Shown here: positions 1-8,621 of the stretch, piece by piece
How the letters are laid out: each line of letters begins with the position of its first letter
How positions within the stretch are numbered: the first letter of the stretch is position 1
Assembly (NCBI GenBank): GCA_029844215.1
Contig: CM056724.1
Coordinates: 8,550,307 to 8,614,306 of the forward strand
Length of the DNA: 64,000 nt
Reading direction: 5' to 3'
Origin: Przewalskia tangutica
Lineage: Eukaryota > Streptophyta > Magnoliopsida > Solanales > Solanaceae
Program-made: the position numbers and the translations under genes
Notes under the pieces: generated by a model
Databases searched by the model: none
What the model was told of the DNA's origin: nothing
The model's input: only the letters and a program-made list of their open reading frames with translations

Positions 1-1556
1 TAATGAAGCATTTGCGAATTAGTCACAACTAAGAGTCATATTACGTACTCTTATTCGAAAACCAAAGTAATAAATATCAAATACTTTAACTTTACTTTTC
101 TAATGTTCTCATAAATATTTTGGTAGGGTCACCAATACAGACATATATCCAACTAACAACCTAGAAAGGAATTTCTTGTCCTTGAAATGCTTTTCCTTTG
201 CCCCTCTGGATGGAAAGTGCGACAATGGATTTTCTTCATCCATTGTTATAGTTAATATTTTCGGAAACAGTCGTTCTACCTACCAAGGTGGAGGTAAGAT
301 ATGTGTACACTCTATCCTCCTTACATTCTACGATGTGGGATTACAAGGAGTATATTGTTGTTGTTGTGTTGTTGTTGTATTGTTATAGTTATATTTCATT
401 AATACACTTTATATCCAACTTCTAATTAATATAAGATAAGTATATTTATGTGAATATGTGGGTCGTACTGAAATTATTTGATCCCTGAGCACGCGATTAA
501 AGCTGTGGGCCTTTCTTTTCTTCATTTTTCGATCGTTACATTCCTTTTGGTTTATTAATTTCATGATTTGCGTGTTTCATCTTACTTTTTGTTTCTTTTT
601 CATTACTATGGTCGATTAGTTACAGACTTACAGTGTAGTTGTAATTATTAGTGTGTAATTATTAGGAAGTAGAAATGGTATCAAATTACCGAACATGCAT
701 GTATGTCAAACAGAAAATGAGTAGTTATTAAAGGAATATGTTTCTTTATAAATGATTTACAATATATATATATACCTATCACACACATCGAGTGTGGTTA
801 ATTGGCGTGGTTTGCGAATATTGCGTCGATGCAGGGTTTACTGCGCACTTTCGAAGAGTAGCGGTTCTGATTCGCCGTCAACAAAAAGAATATTTACTTT
901 GATACAAACTAGGTAACTAATTAACCTAATTACAAAAGAATTATAATTCTACCTAAAATAAGAGATATACAATTAATGAAAGGATATTGGAAAATATTTT
1001 ATTACACCCCCGCAGTTGAAGCGTGAGGTTCTCGAACATGCTCGAAAATCATCAAATAAAATGCGCGGAAGTCCTTTGGTGAAGATGTCAGCAATCTAAT
1101 GATATGAACATGAAGGTCACAAAATTGAGCACGAGTCACTTTTTCGCAAACGAAATAAATGTTCATCTCAATGTATTTAGTTCTTTGGTGAAAATGTGTT
1201 TATTGATGAAATTTCTTTAATTGAGCTAAATTTTCGGGATCCTCTTTTTGCTATGTTTAATTAAATTTTCACTTAAGAAAAGGAGATCTCTTTTTGTATA
1301 TCATGTAACTTTATTTTTGGTATTAAACATATAATAAAATACGATTGTAATTATGTTAATTACTTTTGTAGGATATGTATTTATAAAAATTTCCCTTCAA
1401 ATAAACCATGTACTATCTGATATGGGCATTTAGACTTCATCTGACTATTGTTTTTTAGGTCCACTCTAGATTTTGTGATTAGCTCCCGGGTAGCACATCC
1501 AAATTCTTAATCAACTTTTCTAGGGTCATTTGGACTTTTGTCCCTCTTTTGTGTTG
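1..1556. other. AT-rich intergenic DNA without a recognisable gene
   Basis: I see no protein with family features on either strand. The stretch holds a short retroposon tail (262-389), a short AT dinucleotide run near 760-771 and otherwise low-complexity AT-rich sequence. Confidence 0.6.
262..389 (+). repeat. 3' end of a TS-type SINE / RTE LINE retroposon
   Basis: The stretch follows the order of the Solanaceae TS SINE/RTE LINE 3' end: a 'cggaaacag' block, 'ctacctaccaaggt', a 'gtacactct' block, a degraded 'gatgtgggattac' and a (TTG)n-like tail. It matches, in the opposite orientation, the clearer copy at 4623-4760. The 5' part is absent or too diverged to recognise, so SINE and truncated LINE cannot be separated here. 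Confidence 0.6.
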
Positions 1557-1718
1557 ATATTTAATTTTTGGCCTTCAAATAGGCTTATCTTTAACATTTG
1601 CCCTGCAAAATCGAAGTTATGCCAGGGCCTTTAAAGAATTTATATTCATTAGGCATAACTTCTATTTTAAAGGGAAATTGTTAAAGACCAGCCCATTTGA
1701 AGGATAAAAATTAAAGAC
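1557..1718. repeat. Foldback (MITE-like) inverted repeat
   Basis: The left arm (about 1560-1623) and right arm (about 1652-1716) are reverse complements over roughly 64 bases with scattered mismatches. The innermost 11 bases (gaagttatgcc / ggcataacttc) pair perfectly around a 28-base loop. No coding sequence lies inside. The shape fits a hairpin MITE; the superfamily and target duplication are not resolved. Confidence 0.7.
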
Positions 1719-2149
1719 CATTAGATTTGAAGCACAAACCGTGCAATTACCTCACTTTTGTAAGCCAAGTTGTTGACATTGGACTCTGAATCTGTACAAC
1801 TAATTTGGTGGTCATGATTGGCCCATCAGAGATATGCAGCCCAATCTCAGATTGCGGAGTACTCCTTCAGTTTCAATTTGTGTTTTATTTTCTTTTTTGT
1901 TCTATTAATCTTTTACATTTAGTACGTAATTTTTAATTCCAATATCCACATCTTATGTTTAAAACAAATAAAATTCAAAAGATATTTTAGTACATTACAT
2001 ATATTTTTAGTTTAAGACAGCAAGAATCAAAATCCTCCCTTAATATTAAATAAACTTCAGCAAAGTTTCAAGACAACAAACTTTCAAACATCTGATACAA
2101 ATATGTGAACAAAGCACAACAGTACAAGCAATTAATTACAACACACTAG
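1719..2149. other. 3' flank of the dirigent gene, no gene seen
   Basis: AT-rich sequence between the foldback repeat and the stop codon of the dirigent gene. It probably contains that gene's 3' UTR (minus strand). I see no conserved element in it. Confidence 0.5.
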
Positions 2150-3250
2150 CTAGTAAGCAAGATACACAGTAACATGCAACAAAGTCTCCACACCATCTGT
2201 TTGTTGATTTACAGCTGGAAAAGTCTTGACAGTGGCAAATCCCTTAGCATTTACATACTTTCCAGTGCCACCCATAATAGCAAGATGTGATTCAGAGACC
2301 TTAATCCTGTGAACCCCAAAGAAGCTAAGGCTATCACTATAGCTTCCACTGTGAAACATCACTGTAAAAGCCATAGTCTGGCTAGTGCCATCTTCTGAGC
2401 TAGATATGTAAAAACCTTGAGCCTTTCCAACTAAGCCCGAGTTAAGCTCATGACCTTCTGTCAATTCATCATCAAACACGGTCATTGTACCGAACATGAG
2501 TTTTTGGAAAGTGACTCCTGATCCTAATTGAGCCATGTTAAGGGCAGGGTACCCTGCACCTCCACCGATGATGTTGTTGTTTTGTCCGTTGTTTTGAATT
2601 ATTGTAGGAGTGGTTCCGCTAAGGCCCGTGAGGAAAGGGATGTTGTTGTTGCTGATGATCCCGTTGTTATTACTGTTGACAGGGACACCATTGTCCACTG
2701 CTAGAACTGCGCCATTTGGCTTTGCGAATGGAACTTGGCCACTCAAGGAAGGGTTGGTTGCTATACCTGTTACGGCTATAGCTGAAGGGTTTGATCCTCC
2801 CAGAATATCATGCAAGAAGAATGAAAATATATGATCATCTTCACCCGCTCCACCTGCTACAGCTGCGCCAGCTGTCGCAGCATGGTCAGCATCTGCAGGT
2901 GCTATAATACCCGCATATGTTGCAGGTGCTGCAACACCTGCTGTTCCAGCACCACCGGATGCTGGAATACTAGCACCTGTACCAACAGAAGTTGCAACAC
3001 CTGCTGTTCCAGCACCACCGGATGCTGTAATACCAGCATCTGCACCAACAGGAGTTGCAACACCAGTACCTGTAGCTACCCCTGAAGCTGGGGCCTCGTC
3101 AGTATCAGGAGCTTCTGGTGCAACGGTGGGAGTGGCGAGCTCCTCGTCAAGGATTCTACCAGAGGTGGCGGAGGAGACTGCAAGAGCTAGAATGAGAAGG
3201 AACGTGAATATGGCTTTGAGTTGAAAAGGGTTGGAATTAGGGGTTGCCAT
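2150..3250 (-). CDS. Dirigent protein, ESB1/DIR10-type, with Ala/Gly-rich N-terminal extension
   Basis: Single-exon gene of 366 codons. The start is the ATG at 3250-3248 (MATPNSNPF); the longer open frame upstream has no ATG and runs into the TATA region. Residues 1-30 are a signal peptide (hydrophobic FTFLLILALAV), so the protein is secreted. Residues 38-135 are low-complexity Ala/Gly/Thr/Pro/Val with an imperfect internal duplication (SGGAGTAGVA occurs twice). The dirigent domain follows: HDILGGSNPSA near 147, GQVPFAKPNGAVL near 171, an Asn-rich loop at 192-227, then QKLMFGTMTVFDDELTEGHE near 249, VGKAQGFY, SFFGVHRI and a C-terminal GGTGKYVNAKGFATVKT block. This arrangement is that of the ESB1/DIR10 subfamily, known in Arabidopsis for directing lignin deposition in Casparian strips. 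No frameshift is seen. The subfamily call is strong; root endodermal expression is inference. Confidence 0.93.
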   Translation of the reverse strand: MATPNSNPFQLKAIFTFLLILALAVSSATSGRILDEELATPTVAPEAPDTDEAPASGVATGTGVATPVGADAGITASGGAGTAGVATSVGTGASIPASGGAGTAGVAAPATYAGIIAPADADHAATAGAAVAGGAGEDDHIFSFFLHDILGGSNPSAIAVTGIATNPSLSGQVPFAKPNGAVLAVDNGVPVNSNNNGIISNNNIPFLTGLSGTTPTIIQNNGQNNNIIGGGAGYPALNMAQLGSGVTFQKLMFGTMTVFDDELTEGHELNSGLVGKAQGFYISSSEDGTSQTMAFTVMFHSGSYSDSLSFFGVHRIKVSESHLAIMGGTGKYVNAKGFATVKTFPAVNQQTDGVETLLHVTVYLAY

Positions 3251-3356
3251 TGGTGGAAAAAGATCAAAGGAAGAGTGATTGTGTTTTGGCTTTGATGATT
3301 GAGAAATAATTATGTGAAATGAATTAAGCTGATGAACACAACGGTTTGGTTGCGTG

Positions 3357-3369
3357 TATATATATATAT
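3357..3369 (-). promoter_or_regulatory. Probable TATA box of the dirigent gene
   Basis: An uninterrupted TATATATATATA run lies about 107 bases upstream of the dirigent ATG on the minus strand. That would leave a 5' UTR of roughly 75 bases, a normal spacing for a plant core promoter. No experimental start site is available. Confidence 0.55.
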
Positions 3370-3373
3370 GCAA

Positions 3374-4622
3374 AAAACGGAGAGTTTTTAAAACTTTTAC
3401 AGTATGTGATTAGGATAAGAGGAGTTGATCAATGATTAGGTATTAACTATTCAACTATTTTCCAGTGCATTTGTTGAAGATTGCAAAACTAATTTTCAAG
3501 TCCAAATGTTGATTAGGTGTAACAGATACAGAAACAACTTTTTTTTATATGGAGTATATTTTTTTGGTCTTTTGGGACTCAAGCCTGGAAATCAGTCAAT
3601 TAGGATAAATAAAAATCTTCACGTAGTAATGAAAAGCTCGTAGTAATTTCTTCTTATAGTTTGTGAAAATCTTGTTCTGTTTGTACGTTATAGCCCTCAA
3701 TTGCATGGTGACACGTCTCCATTGACTTTAATTGGACTTGGGCACACAATTTTCTCTCTACAAGCACGTAATCAAGAAAGGAGAATATTAGCTTGATGAA
3801 GAAATGCGAAACCGCCGTCGAAGTTCGATCCTGCATAAACGGTTGATTGATCTGCGCACAAACCTTGGCGTGGTTTACATGCGTTTGCAGGCCGTCATGC
3901 TGTCTTTTCGAAAGAAAGAGCGAAGGCGAGCCTTCACAAAAAAAAAAAGAAAAAAGAAAGGAGAATATTTGAATTGCTAGTGAACAAATAACACTAAGTT
4001 AAAGTCCTAAAAAAGAGGTGAAAAGGCTTTTAATCTTACAAAATAAAATGACCGGGAAGATCATGGGAAAGAACCTGTAATAGCTGACACATCAAGTTGA
4101 AATAAACGATGTTGATAGAAATTGAGAGGTTACTCCTAGCTTTTCTTTTTATAGAAAAATGATACTTCTAGATGTTTTTCTTTGTCCTTAATTTTCTATT
4201 TTATTTGGATTATATTATAATTATATTTTACTTTAAAAAAAATGGTGGAATTTTTTTTTTGTAGAAAATGACTAACATATTTACCAATTTCTTGTAGTAG
4301 AAATTTTGCACACAAGATCCTTTCTTCTCATACAAAAATATAATAACATCCACAATGTAGTCATTAGAGAATCTTGTTTAGGGGGAGATTTTTCTTTCAA
4401 TACATTTAATTTTTTTATATTAGTTTTTCAATATGTACGTCACTTGATCAAATCATATTATAATATTATGTCTTTTTAGTTTGTTGTCTGATTTACCGTC
4501 GTTCAAGATTTGCAATTGTTAGCTTCCGCGTGACCACCTGATTTTTTCGATCCGAACATAAGTTTGATTCAACATAAATTTTAAGCAAGTAAATATATAT
4601 ATGACTTTAAATCTTGTAATCT
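3374..4622. other. Upstream intergenic region of the dirigent gene
   Basis: No gene seen. It holds the distal promoter of the dirigent gene and a short segment near 3840-3955 that ends in an A-rich run and could be a decayed SINE, but no target duplication or RNA polymerase III boxes could be fixed. The rest is AT-rich and unremarkable. Confidence 0.5.
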
Positions 4623-5478
4623 TAACAACAACAACATACCAGTGAAATCTCACAACGTGGGGTCTGAAAAGGGTAGAGTGTACGCAGACCTTACATCTAC
4701 CTTGGTAGGTAGAGCGGTTGTTTCCGAAAGATCTTCGGCTCAAGACACAACATAAATACAAGCAAAGTAAGAGAAATGTCAGACCCAGATAAGAAATTTA
4801 AAGTAGTATGACAATGATGGTAACAAAAGCGGATAAGCCATGATAAAACATTCTGAAAAAAGAAGAAGCAATAACTAAACAGGTAGATAAGATAAATAAA
4901 GTACACGAAAGAACACACAGAAACAGAAATCAAACGACATGGAACTATGAAGCAATAATGTGTCTACTAGTACGATAGGCTAAACAGGTCTACAATAATA
5001 CCACTACAACTATCATTATGTAAGCTTAAGTAGGACTACTTTCAACTACCTACTACCCTTCAACCCTAATACGTGTCCTCCACAATTACCTATCTAAGGT
5101 CATGTCTTCATTAAGTTACACCTGCGTCATATCCCGTCTAATCACCTCTCCCTAATACTTCTTCAACCTACCTCTATCCCTCCTGAACCCGCCCATAACC
5201 AATCTCGCTCACCTCCGCACTGGGGCTTTTGTGTCTCTCCTCTGCACATGCATGAACCATCTCAACTTCGCTTCAAGCAAATTATCCTCCACCGAGGCCA
5301 CTCACACTTTGTCCCAAATATCATCATTTTTAATCTTATCCCTCCTTGTATGCATACACATCCATTTCAACATCCTCGTCTCCACAACTTTCATCTTTTG
5401 GATGTGCGAAATTTTGACTGGCCAATACTCCGTCCATACAACATAGTCGATCTAACCACCATCCTATAGAACTTGCCA
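4623..5478 (-). mobile_element. 5'-truncated RTE-clade LINE, 3' portion
   Basis: Read on the minus strand, the sequence from about 5478 encodes a decayed end of an RTE-type reverse transcriptase ORF. Recognisable pieces are FYRMVVR..MLYG, a KMKVAEMRMLRWM-like stretch and a region corresponding to APVRRCER..RGRGRPKKYWGEVIR..DMTLDRKVWR. All carry stops and frameshifts. It then runs through a 3' UTR into the block 'aagatctttcggaaacaa', the 'gtaaggtctgcgtacactct' block, the 'cccacgttgtgagattt' block and a (TTG)n tail at 4623. This 3' end is shared with TS-type SINEs, as known for Solanaceae RTE/SINE pairs. The element is dead and truncated at its 5' end, as usual for LINEs. Confidence 0.78.
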
Positions 5479-5839
5479 AGATATAATCTTAAATTAAATT
5501 AATGTGTAATATACTAAAATACTCTTGAATTTTATGATTATAAATATGTTACGTATAATGTTGAGATTAATTACATACTTTTTGAACAATCTAAAAAAAA
5601 TGAAGATAAGATGCATAAATTAAAACAGTGGGAGTACGACCTATATTTCGTACAAGCGATTCCACTTAAAACTTGGTAAAAATTTGACAATACATCTTCA
5701 CCATCACTCTTCCCTCCCCTTTTGCCTTTCCTATGTAATAAACATTTTTTTCTTAAAAACTATACCAAGTTATAATTTCCAAAATCACTTAAAAACTATA
5801 CCAAGTTATAATTTCCAAAATCAAATAAGCCCTAGTCAT
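5479..5839. other. Intergenic spacer between LINE and hAT element
   Basis: No gene seen. A 33-base segment ('ttaaaaactatacc...caaaatca') is directly duplicated head to tail at about 5753-5822. Otherwise AT-rich. Confidence 0.5.
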
Positions 5840-6935
5840 TAGAAATGGCAGTGGATCCTGAACCCGATGGATCCAGATCCATTTTATAGGATATGGATCT
5901 TTAACATTTGGATCCAACGGATCCGGATCGAATCCGGATCCATTTCTGACGGATCGGATCTGGATATGGATCTTGTATTTGAGATCCGTATCCGGTCCAG
6001 ATCCGACCCGTGGATCTATTTTTTTATTAAATATATCCATAATCTAAAATGTAATTTTATAAGTATTTTCTTTATAAGTATTTTATAAGTTGATTGGAGC
6101 TTCAATACTTAAAATGAGAAAATCAGGAATTCTCATAACTTCCTTGTAATGATCAAGATTTCTATAAATTCCCGTACCAGGAATATTTCTTAATATCACT
6201 GTTTTGGCCTTGTAATTTGCAACACCACCTTAAAATTGATATTCCAATCTGAAAATACAGTCGAAAAAAGTAAGTAGATAGATAGTACATAGTAAGACTT
6301 AAAATATTAAAGTAATGAAAACGAAAGAAAGAAATTTACTGCAATGGCAAGACCATCTTGAACAGAAATGAAAATGACACCCAAGAATGCACATAACAAG
6401 ACTAGGAAATCGAATTTATCGATCTTCCAAATTTGGAAAGCAGCAGGGATGTCGATAAGGCCAATAACAACAGTAACGATGATGGCCCCGAGCACAACAT
6501 TGGGAGTGTATTCGAAGATGTTGCTGGCATTTTAAAGAACATTGTTGTAGAATTTAATTTCAAGACCTTTATAATTGCGGTGTTTTCCATAATGTTGTTA
6601 TTTACTTACTTTGCTTCATCGTCTTTATTTTCTTGTGATGCTAAATTTTATTCAGTATTTTGGAAGAATTGTTTAATGTTTATGTAGATTGATTGAATGA
6701 ACTCAAGCAATTTTTTTCAATCAGATTAGGTTTCATTTTGTCAGAAAAAATTACAACGGGTGGGAATATTATTCAAGTCAAAATTATTTATATGTGGATC
6801 CAGATCCGATCCGTGAATCTGATGGATCCGGATTTGGATCTGATTTTTATGGACCCGATGGATCTGGATTCAAATATAAAAAACGGATCTGAATCTAATA
6901 GGATCCGGTCCAGATCTGATCCGTTGTCATCCCTA
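5840..6935. mobile_element. Non-autonomous hAT-type element with captured gene fragment (copy 1)
   Basis: The right end reads ...catcccta on the plus strand, i.e. TAGGGATG inward, and the left end reads tagaaatggca, a two-substitution variant. TAGGGATG-like termini are typical of Ac/hAT elements. Both ends carry about 150 bases dense in GGATCC/GATCCG words in inverted arrangement (about 5850-6020 and 6795-6925), as does the second copy at 56897-57572. The centre holds a sulfate-transporter exon on the minus strand. No transposase is present. The left 8-bp target duplication is not clean. The right boundary was later overlapped by the Copia insertion, whose 5-bp duplication uses the last four bases of this element. 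Confidence 0.75.
6340..6525 (-). pseudogene. Captured sulfate transporter (SULTR) exon inside hAT element
   Basis: On the minus strand the frame starting near 6516 (FEYTPNV) reads into LGAIIVTVVIGLIDIPAA, then QIWKIDKFDFLVLLCAF and GVIFISVQDGLAIA. This is a characteristic, highly conserved transmembrane segment of plant SLC26-type sulfate transporters (SULTR family). The frame is free of stops across about 58 codons. Immediately after GLAIA comes gtaaattt (6339 downward), a good 5' splice donor at a position consistent with an exon end. Upstream of FEYTPNV the similarity stops, near 6517-6525. Only one exon is present, so it cannot make a transporter. It lies between the subterminal repeats of the hAT element, which indicates transduplication. 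A chance ORF is very unlikely given the motif match. Confidence 0.85.
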
Positions 6936-6936
6936 G

Positions 6937-7197
6937 TGTGAAAGTACTAAAATGTTAAAGGGTTAGAATGGTCTTTTTACATCAAATGGTAGAATAGTCT
7001 TTTCTACATTTATTACTTTGTACACTGTATATGTATATTGTAGATATTTTTGGAGAAGTTATTGGAATCAGTTTTCTTCCCAGAAGCCTAACGTTCCTTC
7101 TCCCTTCTTCTTCCCTTAAAACCCTAGTTACCAATCATTCTTCCTTCATTCTTCATTCTTCTTAGTCTGTAAGTATGGATTTTGATGTAGTTTAACA
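6937..7197 (+). repeat. 5' LTR of the 36-kb Copia element
   Basis: TG...CA boundaries. It aligns along its length with 42643-42893, with small indels and substitutions. It lies directly after the hAT copy 1 terminus. Confidence 0.92.
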
Positions 7198-7212
7198 TGG
7201 TATCAAAGCAGG
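7198..7212 (+). other. Copia primer-binding site
   Basis: The sequence tggtatcaaagcagg immediately follows the 5' LTR. It is a one-base variant of the common Copia PBS tggtatcagagc, complementary to the 3' region of initiator methionine tRNA. Confidence 0.85.
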
Positions 7213-7439
7213 TTACTCAATCTGTTGGAGATTTCTGAAAACACATTGAAGAAACTTCGATCGATTGAGATCTTGAAATCCGGATTTGCGCAAAGTAAGA
7301 TACAACTAAATTTCAAGCACAATCGGGGACATGCAATGGAAGATCTGAACTCTTACTAGTTGATTTGGACAATTTCATGATAAATTAGAGGAATCAGAGG
7401 TTAGTACTGATATGGAGACTGGTGGAGATAATGTGGTGA

Positions 7440-8621
7440 GTCTGTGGCCATGTTAGCATCGATCACAACCATCCTCTCTATCTATTTCCGTCGGATGCAC
7501 CGGGGTCGCTTACTGTTGGTGTAGTATTGACTGGAATGGAGAATTACACGCTGTGGAACAGGGCAATGAAGTTAGCGTTGCTAGGCAAGAACAAAATCAG
7601 ATTCGTTGATGGAACTGTTAGGAGAGAGTCTTTCAATGGAAATCTTGTGAGTCTATGGGATAGATGTAATGTGATTGTAGTTTCGTGGTTGATGGGAAAT
7701 GTAAGCAAAAGCCTGCTTACTGGTATGTTGTTTAATTCTGATTCCCACGCAATATGGGAAGATTTGAGAGATAGATTCGATAAGGTGAATAGCTCAAGGA
7801 CTTTTCAATTGCATAAGGAAATATCTTCAATAAGACAGGGTACGATGCCAGTTTCTGTATACTATTCCAAACTTAAGGATCTATGGGATGAGTATGATTC
7901 GATCATACCATTACCAAATTGTTTTCCAAAATCAAAAGAGTTCGTAGATCATACACAGTACCAGAGGTTGCTGCAATTCTTGATGGGGCTAAATGATGGC
8001 TATGGTCAGGTGAGAAGTCAAGTGCTTATGATGCAGAAAATGCCCAACTTGAATCAAGTATATGCTATGATTAACCAGGAGGAAAGCCAAAGGATAATTG
8101 AAAGTTCAACTAGGGGAATACAGGAGACTGTGGAATATATGGCTATGCTTACTACCAAGGGTGGAAATGTAAAGAGAAGGAAGTCATATAACCCGAATGC
8201 GATATGTGACTACTGTGGTATTAAGGGGCATTTCAAGGTGGATTGTGTCAAGCTAATGAAGTGTGACCACTGTCACAAGACTGGGCACATTCAGGATGAC
8301 TGCTACATACTACATGGCTATCCAGAGAATTTCAAAGGAAAAAATAAGAGGGCATATGCAGTGCTTGGAGGAGATTATGGATTCGACAGTACTAGACATG
8401 GAGGACAGCAAGGTGGTGACACATCATATTATCAACAGAATGGAGGATGCTTTATGGAGAAACCGATTCACACCACCAACACCAGAATGGAGGACAGTTT
8501 TATGGAGGAAACCAGTTCACACCAGCTCAACACCAGCAATTACTCACAATGCTCAACAGCAGATCTGGAGAATCCAGTGCAAACATGGCAGGTAAAACCA
8601 ATTCCTGTGAGAAACTGTTAA
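7440..8621 (+). pseudogene. Copia gag polyprotein segment
   Basis: The open frame runs from 7440 to a stop at 8619-8621. Its N-terminal part (DHNHPLYLFPSDAPGSLTVG, then ENYTLWNRAMKLALLGKNK) is the conserved gag start of plant Copia elements. The first in-frame ATG is 7536; the frame is open further upstream, but a stop at 7437 separates it from an upstream ATG near 7412, suggesting a frameshift in the leader. The protein carries two CCHC zinc knuckles, C-X2-C-X4-H-X4-C, starting at 8205 (CDYC) and 8262 (CDHC), which bind genomic RNA in the virus-like particle. The stop at 8619 leaves gag out of frame with pol; in intact Copia elements they form one ORF, so a frameshift is inferred in the Gln/His-rich linker (8450-8620). 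Confidence 0.85.

Noticed and set aside
3840..3955. A-rich-ended segment resembling a SINE, perhaps related to 785-905
   Set aside because: No target duplication, no clear A and B boxes, and the similarity to 785-905 is only in scattered words.
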